56,902 bases of DNA from Rhodobacteraceae bacterium UBA3069 (GCA_002366795.1 DFBX01000079.1:1-56902), one strand, 5' to 3'; counted from the stretch's first letter, positions 33,753 to 42,524 are shown. Notes: generated from the sequence alone by a model not told the origin. Numbers and translations are program-made.

Positions 33753-34348
33753 TATACCTCTACCCCGCGGATACGGGCGATATCGCGGAAGAATTCAGCC
33801 AGAACCTGAAGCATCATCAGGAAGACCCCCAACGACAGGATCAGTTTCACCGGCCACATAAAGGGGCGCCACGCGGTCGAGGACCGCTCCATATAGCCCG
33901 TCACCTCGCCCGCAGCCGCAGGGCCACCGGTGAAGAAGGCTGCGACCAGATCGCCGTAGAATTCCCACGGTTTCATGCCGAAATAGCCCAACGAATAAGC
34001 CAAAGACCCCATCGCGCCGTATAGAAGCACGCCCAAGTAGAACATCAGGAACAGCACGGTGAAGGCATCCATCCACGCCTTCTGTTTCGGCGTCCAACCG
34101 CCATAAAACAGGTCCATCCGCACGTTCGATCCCATCTGGATCGAATACGGCCCGCCCAGCACGTAATAGGCCACCATCACGAATTGCGCGGTTTCCAGCG
34201 TCCACATGGATGGCAGGAACGCGACCTTGGAAATCGACGACCACAGCAGCACGCCAACCAGCACGAAAATCAGATACATGGCGATGCGCCCGATAAAGCG
34301 GTTCATCGCATCGACCCAGCGGATATATCGCAGAACGGCCCTAGGCAT
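33752..34348 (-). CDS. TRAP transporter small permease (DctQ family)
   Basis: 198 residues with four predicted membrane helices, slightly longer than the usual 160-180. The ATG at 34348 lies within the end of the upstream amidohydrolase gene (8-bp overlap); an alternative start at MNRFIGRIAMYL 14 codons in would also give a normal DctQ. Partner of the DctM protein. Confidence 0.9.
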   Translation of the reverse strand: MPRAVLRYIRWVDAMNRFIGRIAMYLIFVLVGVLLWSSISKVAFLPSMWTLETAQFVMVAYYVLGGPYSIQMGSNVRMDLFYGGWTPKQKAWMDAFTVLFLMFYLGVLLYGAMGSLAYSLGYFGMKPWEFYGDLVAAFFTGGPAAAGEVTGYMERSSTAWRPFMWPVKLILSLGVFLMMLQVLAEFFRDIARIRGVEV

Positions 34349-35117
34349 CTTGCGCCCCCTCGTTGCCCAGACGCGCCAACGCGGGGCGCAGCAGGGTCAG
34401 GATTTCATCGGCCATGGTGGATTGCGATTGCGCGTCGGGGACCAGATCGTTGCGGATTTCGATCATCACATTGGCCAGCCTGTTCCGCATCCCGTGCAAG
34501 CGCAGGGAATGGGTGACGCCATCGCCCGGCCCGTATGGCTCGTTGCGCCGGACAAGGCGGTGCGGCAGGCGGTGGGTTTCGGCCAGCATGGCATCGGCCA
34601 GCCGCGCATCGTCATCATGCAGAATGCCGATTTCAACGGCGCGGTGGACGCCGTGATAAACCGGCGTGAACGTGTGGATGGTCAGCAGAACCGGCGGCGC
34701 GTGCTGCGATGCGATCACCTGCGCCACCGCCTGACAGAATGGGTGATAGACATCCCTAGCACGGGCCTCGCGCTCGGCCTGCATCAGGCTCCGATTGCCC
34801 GGCACATCGATCAATTCGGACTGTTCGGGCATGGCCGATGCGGCCTCGGGCGGGCGATTGCAATCATAGACCAGCCGCGACACGGCACTGGCCACCAATG
34901 GCGCATCCAGCGCCTCCGACAGGGCCACGGCCACGCCGCGCGCACCCGGATCCCAGGCAGCATGGCTGGTCCGGTCGGCATCGGCCAGGCCCAGCCCGTC
35001 ATATTCCGCCGGGATTTCGCGGGAGGCGTGTTCGCACAGAATCACCACGCCCCCGGCCCCGCCCGGATTGACGACCTCTACAGCCTTGAATTCAGCATCC
35101 GGCCCATGATCGGCCAT
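34341..35117 (-). CDS. N-formylglutamate amidohydrolase family protein
   Basis: 258 residues of the HutG-like family: VVILCEHASREIPAEYDGLG at the N terminus, AWDPGARGVA (zinc-site region), VYDCNRP, LLTIHTFTPVYHG. Known members hydrolyse N-formyl-L-glutamate in histidine degradation, but no hut genes are nearby. As the first gene of the operon with a glutamylating ligase it more likely hydrolyses an N- or gamma-linked glutamyl amide. ATG 35117 has a GAGGGGG ribosome site; the GTG one codon earlier is too close to it. Confidence 0.87.
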   Translation of the reverse strand: MADHGPDAEFKAVEVVNPGGAGGVVILCEHASREIPAEYDGLGLADADRTSHAAWDPGARGVAVALSEALDAPLVASAVSRLVYDCNRPPEAASAMPEQSELIDVPGNRSLMQAEREARARDVYHPFCQAVAQVIASQHAPPVLLTIHTFTPVYHGVHRAVEIGILHDDDARLADAMLAETHRLPHRLVRRNEPYGPGDGVTHSLRLHGMRNRLANVMIEIRNDLVPDAQSQSTMADEILTLLRPALARLGNEGAQDA

Positions 35118-35129
35118 CACATCCCCCTC

Positions 35130-35145
35130 GCATTTGTAAAAATGC
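35130..35145. promoter_or_regulatory. 16-bp inverted repeat between operon and RpiR gene
   Basis: GCATTT-GTAA-AAATGC, a perfect 6-bp-arm dyad just upstream of the amidohydrolase ribosome site in the 143-bp divergent region. Candidate operator of the RpiR protein. Position is the only support. Confidence 0.4.
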
Positions 35146-35260
35146 TTTCATGGCTCGTCATTTCTGTCAATATATATCCAGATAGATTCCTGCCGCGCTT
35201 CGTGCGAATGCCCGATGTCGCAGCACCCTACGAAAGCAGCCCCCGACGAAAGGAGAGGCC

Positions 35261-36139
35261 GTGACCCAGCCGCCCGCCACCGTGCGCGACCTGATCCGGT
35301 CGCATTATTCCAGCCTGACCCAGTCAGAGCGCAAGTTCGCCAATTCGATACTGGAGAATTACCCGGCGGCGGGGCTGGCCTCGATCACCATCGTGGCGGC
35401 CAATGCGGATGTGTCCACGCCGACCGTGGCGCGGACCGTTCAGAAACTGGGGTTCAAGGGCTATCCGCAATTCCACGGCGCGCTGCTGAAGGAACTGGAG
35501 GCAAAGGTTTCCGGCCCCACGCAGCGCCGCGCCAACTGGGCGTCCGAAGCCCCCGAAGGCCACCTGCTGAACCGGTTTTCCCAAGCGGTGACGCAGAACC
35601 TGAGCCAGACCTTTTCCAATGTCGACACGGCCACGTTCGATGCGGCGGCGCGGACCCTCGCTGATACGAATGGCAAGCTATACACCGTGGGCGGGCGCAT
35701 CACCCACGCGCTTGCCGATTACGCCTTTACCCATTTCCAGGCGATCCGCCCCGATGTCATTCACATGACATCTTCTTCCGCCACATGGCCGCATTACCTG
35801 CTGGACATGAAAAAGGGCGACACGCTGCTGATGTTCGACGTGCGCCGCTATGAAACCAACCTGTTGCGCCTTGCCGAACTGGCCGCCGAACGCGGCGTGA
35901 CAGTCATTCTGATCACCGATCAATGGGCAAGCCCCGTGGCCGGCGTGGCCGATATGTCGTTCAATTGCTGGGTGGAAATCCCATCGGCCTGGGATTCGAA
36001 TATCGCCACGATGATGCTGCTTGAGGCGCTGATCGCCGCCGCGCAAGAAGAACGCTGGCCCGACACCCGCGCGCGATACGAACGCTTGGACGAGCTGTTC
36101 GACATGACCCGCCTGTTCCGCAGAGGCAGCCAGAATTGA
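35261..36139 (+). CDS. RpiR/MurR-family transcriptional regulator
   Basis: 292 residues: N-terminal helix-turn-helix (about 10-80, SQSERKFANSILENYPAA-like start, then NADVSTPTVARTVQKLGF) and a C-terminal SIS domain (about 125-255, GKLYTVGGRITHALADYAF). SIS domains sense sugar phosphates or related phosphorylated compounds. GTG start with AGGAGAGG ribosome site. It is divergent from the TRAP operon and probably controls it. Confidence 0.9.
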   Translation: MTQPPATVRDLIRSHYSSLTQSERKFANSILENYPAAGLASITIVAANADVSTPTVARTVQKLGFKGYPQFHGALLKELEAKVSGPTQRRANWASEAPEGHLLNRFSQAVTQNLSQTFSNVDTATFDAAARTLADTNGKLYTVGGRITHALADYAFTHFQAIRPDVIHMTSSSATWPHYLLDMKKGDTLLMFDVRRYETNLLRLAELAAERGVTVILITDQWASPVAGVADMSFNCWVEIPSAWDSNIATMMLLEALIAAAQEERWPDTRARYERLDELFDMTRLFRRGSQN

Positions 36140-36253
36140 TGCTGCACCTGCATCGAATCGCGGCCAATGCCAAAATTCTGCCGCATTCCCCAAGTATGAA
36201 CAGTCCACGAATGACTTTAGGTGGGGGCCGAAAAGTTAACAGGAGCATTCGAT

Positions 36254-36574
36254 ATGCTGCGCAAAATCGCATTCGGCACCGTGCTTGCCGTTCTGGCTCA
36301 AACGGCTGCGGCCGAGGAAAAGTTGGTCTATATCACCGAAAACGGTTTCTTCCCGGAAGTTATCTATATGGATGATGGTGACATGCTGACCTTCGTCAAC
36401 GATGACAACGAAGCCCACAAGATCCATGGTGAGAACAGTGAATGGGAAACCGCGGTCATGAACGTTGCGCAATCGGCGTCGATCACCGTGTGGCAGGGCA
36501 TGCCGAACCGCTATTACAGCGACCGCCCTGATCACGACAGCGGCGTAATCACCTTCGCCCCCGCACCCAACTGA
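36254..36574 (+). CDS. Small exported cupredoxin-like protein
   Basis: 106 residues with a Sec signal (MLRKIAFGTVLAVLAQTAAA, cleaved near AAA-EE). The mature 86 residues read like a cupredoxin strand pattern (GFFPEVIYMDDGDMLTFVND, EAHKIHGENSEW), but there is no cysteine, so a type 1 copper site is impossible; a His (HKIH) remains. Probably a periplasmic protein of unknown role. Ribosome site AGGAG. Confidence 0.75.
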   Translation: MLRKIAFGTVLAVLAQTAAAEEKLVYITENGFFPEVIYMDDGDMLTFVNDDNEAHKIHGENSEWETAVMNVAQSASITVWQGMPNRYYSDRPDHDSGVITFAPAPN

Positions 36575-36619
36575 TCGGGTTTGCCGACGGGGCGCTGCCC
36601 CTTCGGACCGTCACACGGC

Positions 36620-36649
36620 AAAACCGCCCCCCCACCGGGGTGCGGTTTT
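36620..36649. terminator. Bidirectional terminator
   Basis: AAAACCGC (36620-36627) pairs with GCGGTTTT (36642-36649). It lies between the convergent cupredoxin-like and SRAP genes and has A- and T-runs on both sides, so it can serve both. Confidence 0.85.
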
Positions 36650-36671
36650 AGCACGTGCGCCGGGCAGCGGG

Positions 36672-37331
36672 TTACAACGGCTCGATCAAATGCGCGCCAT
36701 GCGCCGTGTTGGAATTGACCGCCCTGTCCACACGCCAGCTTTGCAGGCTGCCCGCGGGTGCGGGGGTCATCAGCCGCGCCGCGCCTTTGCCTTCCTCGCC
36801 CAGCCACACGGGCCAGTCGCGCAGCGTTAGCACCAGCGGCATTCGGTGGTGAATATGCGCCACATCGCTTGATGATGGCAGCGTCACCACTGCGCATGTG
36901 GTCAGCTGTTCGCCTTCGCGCGCCCAGTCCTGCCAGACCCCGCCCATGACCAAGGGCGCCCCATCGGCCCGCGTGATGTAATGCGGCAGGCGCTTGCCAT
37001 CCGCATCCTTGGTCCATTCATAAAATCCCGATGCGGGCACAAGGCAGCGCCGCGCGCGGCACGCCTCGCGGAAGGCGGGTTTTTCCGCAATGGTTTCGGC
37101 CCGCGCGTTGATCAGCAGCGGGCCATCGGTGGGCGTTTTATACCGATGCGGAATGAACCCCCAGCGCATCGCCACCAGCGCGCGGCCCGACACCCCCTCG
37201 CGCACCACATGCACTGGATCGGTAGGGCAGACATTGTAATTGGGCACGGGCGGCAGGTCATTCGCGGGGGCGGCGGCGAACAGCTGCGCCATGGCATCTG
37301 TCGGCACGATGATGGCGTAACGGCCACACAT
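36672..37331 (-). CDS. SRAP-family protein (abasic-site crosslinking, YedK/HMCES-like)
   Basis: 219 residues starting MCGRYA, so Cys2 becomes the N-terminal nucleophile that forms a thiazolidine link with abasic sites in single-stranded DNA. Other conserved residues are visible: NARAET (about 75-80), SGFYEW (about 101-106) and IHHRMP (about 160-165). Protects stalled replication forks. Length is normal for the family. Confidence 0.94.
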   Translation of the reverse strand: MCGRYAIIVPTDAMAQLFAAAPANDLPPVPNYNVCPTDPVHVVREGVSGRALVAMRWGFIPHRYKTPTDGPLLINARAETIAEKPAFREACRARRCLVPASGFYEWTKDADGKRLPHYITRADGAPLVMGGVWQDWAREGEQLTTCAVVTLPSSSDVAHIHHRMPLVLTLRDWPVWLGEEGKGAARLMTPAPAGSLQSWRVDRAVNSNTAHGAHLIEPL

Positions 37332-37334
37332 GTT

Positions 37335-37640
37335 TCAGCGATGCGCCTTGCGTGCGATGTCGATCTTCGCCTCCATCATCGACATTTCCTTCATCAGGTC
37401 GTGGCGGCGGGTGCGGTCGCCCGTCTCGCGCAGTTCGTCACGCAGACGGGCCAGCTCGCGGCTTAACAAGACAAATTCCGGTGCCCCGCCGTTTTCCTTG
37501 ACCACGCGGTTAAGAAGCGCATTTTCCGGATCGTCGCATGGCGGAAGGGGCTTGCCCGCGCCGGGCAGGTGATCAAACGCGCCCTCGGCCTCAGCCTTGG
37601 CGATCCTGGCATTGATAAGGTCAAGCAGCGGGTGATCCAT
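37335..37640 (-). CDS. DUF1992 (DnaJC28-like) domain protein
   Basis: 101 residues: MDHPLLDLINARIAKAEAEG, then FDHLPGAGKPLP and a basic helical end. This is the DUF1992 domain seen in DnaJ homologue C28 proteins. Function unknown. Its stop is 3 bp from the SRAP gene start, so the two are co-transcribed. Confidence 0.85.
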   Translation of the reverse strand: MDHPLLDLINARIAKAEAEGAFDHLPGAGKPLPPCDDPENALLNRVVKENGGAPEFVLLSRELARLRDELRETGDRTRRHDLMKEMSMMEAKIDIARKAHR

Positions 37641-37672
37641 GGGCGCAGAATATCACGCTGAGACCGATGCGC

Positions 37673-37702
37673 AAAGGCCCCGGCGCTGATGCCGGAGCCT
37701 TT
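37673..37702. terminator. Hairpin after the 5'-nucleotidase gene
   Basis: AAAGGCCCCGGC pairs with GCCGGAGCCTTT with one mismatch, 6-base loop, 24 bp beyond the stop of the nucleotidase gene. Short T-run only; likely terminator on the minus strand. Confidence 0.6.
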
Positions 37703-37726
37703 GATTTCGTGACAGGTACAGGCCGG

Positions 37727-39301
37727 CTATTTGGCCGCGATGCGCCCATCCAGATACGGGGTATAGGCCCCGCTCCTGGCCAGGAATTCCGCCGTGACAT
37801 CGGCCAGATCGGGGCCGAAATCATAGGCATTCATGCCTTCCGCCCCCAGCACCTTGTAGCCGTCACCGCCGTTGCGGACATAGTTGTTGGTCACCACGCC
37901 ATAGATCTTGTCTGCCTCAAGCGGGGCGGAACCGTCCTTTTCGGCGACCATCACATCGGAAATCCGCGCGCCCGGTTCGGCCGATGCATCAAAGGTGAAC
38001 GTGATCCCCGCCACCTGCGGGAAGCGGCCCGCGCCATCTTCGATCTGGCTGACTCCATTTTCCAAGGCGGCAAGGATGGTCGATCCTTTGGCCTCGAAGG
38101 TGGAAAGGGTGTTCTGGAACGGCAGCACGGTCAGCACTTCGCCCATGGTCACCGGCCCCGCGTCGATCGAGGCGCGCAAGCCGCCCCCGTTCTGGATTGC
38201 GATGTTGACGCCTTGCGCCTTCACGCGGTCCAGCATGGCATCGGCCACAAGGTTGCCCATGGCGCATTCACCCGCGCGGCAGCTGCCCTTGGCCCCTTCG
38301 ATGGCCTGCGCCGTTTCGGCCACCACGCGGTTGCGAATCTCGTCCAGCGGTTTGGCCAGTTCAGCGATCCGGTCCTTGGTCGCGCCGTCTTCGGCCACGG
38401 CCCCGTCCATGATCAGCGGCTCGCCCTTGGCCTCGGCGATTTGGCCTTCGTCGTCGAATGTCACATTCAGCTCGCCCAGGAACTTGCCGTAAGCATAGGC
38501 CGACACAATCGCCGTATCGCCCACCATGGTGGGATATGGCCCTTTGGCCCGGTCGCTGGTGTTGGACAGGTAGGTGTTGGTATGCCCGCCCACGATCACG
38601 TCAACGCCGGTGGTGTTGGCGGCGACCTGCTGATCGACGCGATAGCCGGAATGCGACATCACAATGATCTTGTTCACGCCCTCCGCGGTCAGCTTGTCCA
38701 CCTCGCCCTGCACGGCACCCGACGGATCGGTGAAAATCACGTTGGGTCCGGGGCTGGCCAACTCATCGGTGTCCTGCGGGGTCAGACCGATGAGGCCGAT
38801 CTTTTCGCCGCCCCGCTCGATCACCGTGGATTTCGCAAGCTTGTCGGCCAGTGCCGGTTCCCCCGACACATCGGCATTGCTCATCAGCACCGGGAATTCC
38901 ACCGCATCCATGAACCCGGCCAACACCTCTGGCCCGTCATCGAATTCGTGGTTGCCCACGGTCATCGCGTCATAGCCCAGCTTGTTCATGAACTCGGCCG
39001 CCATCTTGCCCTTGTAATAGGTGTAGAACAGGGTGCCCTGAAACTGGTCGCCTCCGTCCACTAGGATCGCGTTATTGGTGCGCGAACGCGCCTCGGCCAG
39101 GGCCGTCACCAACCGCGCCGTGCCGCCAAAACACTTGCCCTCGGCATTGTCCTTGGCCGAACAACCGCTGTCGTATTTCGAAATCGGTTCAAACCGCGCG
39201 TGAAAATCATTGGTGTGAAGAATGGTCAGGCTGTAATCGGCCGCCGCCGCGCCTGCGCTGACGGCCGCAATGGCCGCGCCGGAAAGAAATCGTGCAATCA
39301 T
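37727..39301 (-). CDS. Periplasmic 5'-nucleotidase / metallophosphatase (UshA-like)
   Basis: 524 residues with a Sec signal (cut near AAAA-DYS). The dinuclear metal site is complete: ILHTNDFHARFEP (Asp, His), VDGGDQFQGT (Asp), TVGNHEFD (Asn, His), IVMSHSGY (His) and VGGHTNTYL (His). The C-terminal nucleotide-binding domain runs from about 325 to 515. Hydrolyses extracellular nucleotides or UDP-sugars to recover phosphate and nucleosides. Confidence 0.93.
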   Translation of the reverse strand: MIARFLSGAAIAAVSAGAAAADYSLTILHTNDFHARFEPISKYDSGCSAKDNAEGKCFGGTARLVTALAEARSRTNNAILVDGGDQFQGTLFYTYYKGKMAAEFMNKLGYDAMTVGNHEFDDGPEVLAGFMDAVEFPVLMSNADVSGEPALADKLAKSTVIERGGEKIGLIGLTPQDTDELASPGPNVIFTDPSGAVQGEVDKLTAEGVNKIIVMSHSGYRVDQQVAANTTGVDVIVGGHTNTYLSNTSDRAKGPYPTMVGDTAIVSAYAYGKFLGELNVTFDDEGQIAEAKGEPLIMDGAVAEDGATKDRIAELAKPLDEIRNRVVAETAQAIEGAKGSCRAGECAMGNLVADAMLDRVKAQGVNIAIQNGGGLRASIDAGPVTMGEVLTVLPFQNTLSTFEAKGSTILAALENGVSQIEDGAGRFPQVAGITFTFDASAEPGARISDVMVAEKDGSAPLEADKIYGVVTNNYVRNGGDGYKVLGAEGMNAYDFGPDLADVTAEFLARSGAYTPYLDGRIAAK

Positions 39302-39403
39302 GTCGGGAATCCCTGTTCATAGATTCAGTTATCCCGAGATGGTGCGCCGCCTTTTGCCGCCTGTCAAAAGCCTTGACGCTTGACCGCGCGGAATGAGCGG
39401 GGC

Positions 39404-39754
39404 ATGACCGCCCACATGCTTATTTTCAAGATATTCCGCGCCGAAGAATGGGCCGATCTGGTCGATAATGGCGAAACCCAAGGTGCCCCCGTGGACCTTG
39501 CCGATGGCTATGTGCATTTCTCGACCGCCGCCACGGTCGCCGAAACCGCTGCGAAATATTTCATGGACGAGGACGGGCTGGTCATCCTTGCCTGCGACGC
39601 GGACACCATGGGCGACGCCCTGAAATGGGAAGTCTCGCGCGGCGGCGCGCTGTTCCCCCACCTCTACCGCCCCCTGGCGATGGAGGATGTCCTTTGGTCC
39701 CGCCCCCTGCCCTGCGAGGCAGGCGTGCATCTTTTCCCGGAAGGCATCGAATGA
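39404..39754 (+). CDS. DUF952 family protein
   Basis: 116 residues with the DUF952 pattern: LIFKIFRAEEWADL, GYVHFSTA, LKWEVSRGGALFPHLYRPL. Related to ADP-ribosyltransferase-like folds by recollection; no function established. I chose the ATG at 39404; the in-frame TTG at 39380 adds residues without a ribosome site. Its stop overlaps the pyrD start (ATGA). Confidence 0.85.
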   Translation: MTAHMLIFKIFRAEEWADLVDNGETQGAPVDLADGYVHFSTAATVAETAAKYFMDEDGLVILACDADTMGDALKWEVSRGGALFPHLYRPLAMEDVLWSRPLPCEAGVHLFPEGIE

Positions 39755-40809
39755 AGATCATCGAACAGATCGGCCTGAAGGCCCTGCGCGGCATCGACCC
39801 CGAACGCGCGCATCACATGGGCCTGCTGGCCCTTCGCGCGGGCCTTGCCCCCCTGCCCGGTCTGGTGACATCCCAAAGGCTGCGCTGCACCGTGGCGGGG
39901 CTGCACCTGTCCAACCCCGTGGGTCTGGCCGCCGGTTTCGACAAGAACGCCGTGGCGCTGTCGCCCCTGTCGCGCGCCGGTTTCGGCTTTATCGAGGTAG
40001 GCGCCGCCACACCACGCCCACAAGTCGGCAACCCGCGCCCGCGCCTGTTCCGCCTGCCCGAGGATCAGGGCGTCATCAACCGCTTCGGTTTCAACAACGA
40101 GGGGATGGAAGCAATCGGCGTCCGCCTTGCAAACCGCCCCCGCGATGCGGTGATCGGGCTGAACCTGGGTGCCAACAAGGACAGTCCCGACCGCGCCGAG
40201 GATTTCGTGCGCGTGCTGTCCCATTGCGGCCCGCATCTGGATTTCGCCACGGTCAACGTGTCGTCCCCGAACACCGAAAAGCTGCGTGACCTGCAAGGGG
40301 CCGAGGCGCTGACCGCCCTTCTGAAAGGCGTGACCGAGGCGCGCGGATGGCTGCCCAAACCCATTCCGATTTTCCTGAAAATCGCACCCGACCTGTCGCT
40401 GGAGGAATTGCAGGACGTGGCCGGGGTTGCGCTTTCCTCGGGCATCGACGGGGTGATCGCCACCAACACCACCCTGTCGCGCGACGGGCTGCACAGCGCC
40501 CATGCGTCCGAGGCTGGCGGCCTTTCCGGCCAGCCGCTTTTCGACAAATCCACCCGCGTTCTGGCGCAGCTTTACCGACTGACAAACGGGCAAATCCCTT
40601 TGATCGGCGTCGGCGGCATCGCCTCGCCCGAACAGGCGTTTGAAAAGATCCGCGCCGGGGCATCGGCTGTGCAACTCTACTCTGCCCTCGCCTACAAGGG
40701 CCTCAGCCTTGCCGCCGACATCGCCCGTGGCCTCGACCGGCTGCTGGAACAAAACGGCTTTGACAATGTGGCGCAGGCCACCGGAACCGGCAACGGAGAC
40801 TGGGCATGA
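39751..40809 (+). CDS. pyrD: Dihydroorotate dehydrogenase (quinone, class 2)
   Basis: Oxidises dihydroorotate to orotate with electrons passed to the quinone pool, at the inner membrane. 352 residues. Class 2 features: an N-terminal amphipathic extension (1-45), NPVGLAAGFDKNA, the catalytic Ser in VNVSSPNTEKLRDLQ, and C-terminal FMN-binding GVGGIASPEQAFEKI. ATG 39751 sits in the ATGA overlap with the DUF952 gene; the longer frame upstream is that gene's shadow. Confidence 0.96.
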   Translation: MKIIEQIGLKALRGIDPERAHHMGLLALRAGLAPLPGLVTSQRLRCTVAGLHLSNPVGLAAGFDKNAVALSPLSRAGFGFIEVGAATPRPQVGNPRPRLFRLPEDQGVINRFGFNNEGMEAIGVRLANRPRDAVIGLNLGANKDSPDRAEDFVRVLSHCGPHLDFATVNVSSPNTEKLRDLQGAEALTALLKGVTEARGWLPKPIPIFLKIAPDLSLEELQDVAGVALSSGIDGVIATNTTLSRDGLHSAHASEAGGLSGQPLFDKSTRVLAQLYRLTNGQIPLIGVGGIASPEQAFEKIRAGASAVQLYSALAYKGLSLAADIARGLDRLLEQNGFDNVAQATGTGNGDWA

Positions 40810-41147
40810 TCACGCTTTGGCACAATCCGCGCTGCTCCAAATCCCGCGCCGCGCTGAAAATCCTGACCGAGGCAGGTGCCGAATTCAAAGAATACCGCTA
40901 CCTCGACACGGCCCCCTCCGTGGATGACCTGCGCGACCTGATCGGCAAACTGGGCATTGCGCCCTTCGACCTGCTTCGCAAGGGCGAGAAAACCGCGTTG
41001 GAACTGGGCCTGAATGCCGACATGCCAGACGCAGACCTGATCGCCGCCATGGCCGCCAACCCGATCCTGATAGAACGCCCCATTGCGGTGACAGAAGACG
41101 AGGCCATCATCGGCCGCCCGCCCGAAAACATCGCGCCACTTCTGTAA
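40806..41147 (+). CDS. ArsC-family protein (glutaredoxin-dependent arsenate reductase type)
   Basis: 113 residues: WHNPRCSKSRAALKIL with C10 as the reactive cysteine, and the IERPIAVTEDEAIIGRP phosphate-loop region. May be an arsenate reductase or a YffB/Spx-type relative; no arsenite pump gene is adjacent. Overlaps pyrD by 4 bp. Confidence 0.9.
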   Translation: MITLWHNPRCSKSRAALKILTEAGAEFKEYRYLDTAPSVDDLRDLIGKLGIAPFDLLRKGEKTALELGLNADMPDADLIAAMAANPILIERPIAVTEDEAIIGRPPENIAPLL

Positions 41148-41157
41148 ACCGCCCGTC

Positions 41158-41192
41158 CTTTCATTGTTCCATAAATACCTCCCGCCGGAGGC
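41158..41192. repeat. Dispersed intergenic repeat copy (full form)
   Basis: CTTTCATTGTTCCATAAATA followed by CCTCC-CGCC-GGAGG and CATCC, between the convergent ArsC-like and MATE genes. The hairpin could serve as a terminator there. Confidence 0.65.
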
Positions 41193-41195
41193 ATC

Positions 41196-42524
41196 CTAGC
41201 GCGCGGCCTCCGCCTCCAGCGCGGGGTATCGCAACCCCAGCGTCACCCCCCGCGCCACGAAAGAAATCAAGAAGGCCAGCCACAGCCCCTGATTGCCGAA
41301 CGGCCCGACCAGACCCAGAACCGCCAACACATAGACGGCAAAGGACAGCGCCATCATGTTGCGCATATCGCGCGACCGCGTGGCCCCGATGAATATCCCG
41401 TCCAGCATCCAGCTGGGCCCGCCCAACAGCGGCGCCAGCACCATGAAGGGCAGGAACTCGCGCGCGACGAGGCGAACCTCCGGCGCGGTGGTCATCAGGT
41501 CGATGATCGCCCCGCCAAAGACCCAGAATACCAGCCCCAACCCCAGCCCGATTGCCATGCCCCAGCCGCTGGACAGGATCGCGCCGCGCCTGAGCGCCGC
41601 ACGGTTGCGCGCGCCCAGCGCCTGCCCCACCAAGGTTTCCGCGCCAAAGGCGAACCCGTCCAGCGCATAGGCGGTGATGGTCAGGAATTGCAGTAACACC
41701 TGGTTTGCAGCCAGCGTCACATCGCCGAAATCCGCCCCCACGAACAGGAAAGAGATAAAGATCGCCTGAAGCAGCATCGACCGGAACAGGATGTCGGAAT
41801 TGACCCGTACCATCAGCACCAGCCGCGCGCGGTTGAAAATTCGCGGCCAATCGCGCCAGGCAGGGTTGGCAAAGGCATTGCGGCACAGCCACAGCCCGAC
41901 CCCCAGCCCCGACCATTCCGCAATGAAGGTCGCCGTGGCCACGCCCTGCACGCCCCAGCCCAGTCCCAGCACAAACCACAGGTCCAGCCCGATGTTGAGC
42001 CCGTTCATCACCAACTGGATCACCAGCACCGCCCGCGTACGCTCCAGCGCGATCAGCCAGCCGGTAACGCCGTAAAGAGAGATCAAGGCAGGCGCTGACC
42101 AGACGCGGATGCGCATGTAATCACGCGCCATCCCCTCGACCTCGCGCGAGGCGGGGGATAGTGCGAAGGCCCCAGCAAAGATCAGCGATTGCAGCGCGAT
42201 GATCGCCGCCCCCGCCGCCAGCCCCAGCATCAGCGCGCGGGTCAGCAGGGCCGATACCTCGCCCGCCTGCCCGGCCCCGTGGGCCTGCGCGGCAAAGCCG
42301 GTGGTGCCCATGCGCAAAAAACCGAAAATCCAGTAAACCCCGGTCAGGATGATCGCACCCACGCCCACAGCGCCGATCGGTGCGGCCTGTCCCATCTGCC
42401 CGACCACGCCGGTATCCACCGCGCCAAGGATCGGGACCGTTGCATTGGACAGCACGATAGGCAGGGCGATTTTCAACAGCCGCGCATGGGTCAGGGGACG
42501 CGGCGCACCTGCCGTTTCAGCCAT
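41196..42524 (-). CDS. MATE-family efflux transporter (DinF-like)
   Basis: 442 residues with about 12 membrane helices in two MATE repeats. Typical stretches: LPIVLSNATVPILGAVDTGVV near the start and PSWMLDGIFIGATRSRDMRN in the second half. Exports organic cations or other toxic compounds by sodium or proton antiport. The start overlaps the end of the thioesterase gene upstream by 8 bp, so it is the last gene of a three-gene operon. Confidence 0.92.
   Translation of the reverse strand: MAETAGAPRPLTHARLLKIALPIVLSNATVPILGAVDTGVVGQMGQAAPIGAVGVGAIILTGVYWIFGFLRMGTTGFAAQAHGAGQAGEVSALLTRALMLGLAAGAAIIALQSLIFAGAFALSPASREVEGMARDYMRIRVWSAPALISLYGVTGWLIALERTRAVLVIQLVMNGLNIGLDLWFVLGLGWGVQGVATATFIAEWSGLGVGLWLCRNAFANPAWRDWPRIFNRARLVLMVRVNSDILFRSMLLQAIFISFLFVGADFGDVTLAANQVLLQFLTITAYALDGFAFGAETLVGQALGARNRAALRRGAILSSGWGMAIGLGLGLVFWVFGGAIIDLMTTAPEVRLVAREFLPFMVLAPLLGGPSWMLDGIFIGATRSRDMRNMMALSFAVYVLAVLGLVGPFGNQGLWLAFLISFVARGVTLGLRYPALEAEAAR

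Noticed and set aside
31134..33809. An 891-codon plus-strand open frame over the TRAP genes
   Set aside because: Antisense to well-supported DctP and DctM genes; composition is non-protein-like.
34341..35117. HutG role in histidine degradation
   Set aside because: No hutH, hutU, hutI or hutF-type genes in the neighbourhood; the operon context points elsewhere.
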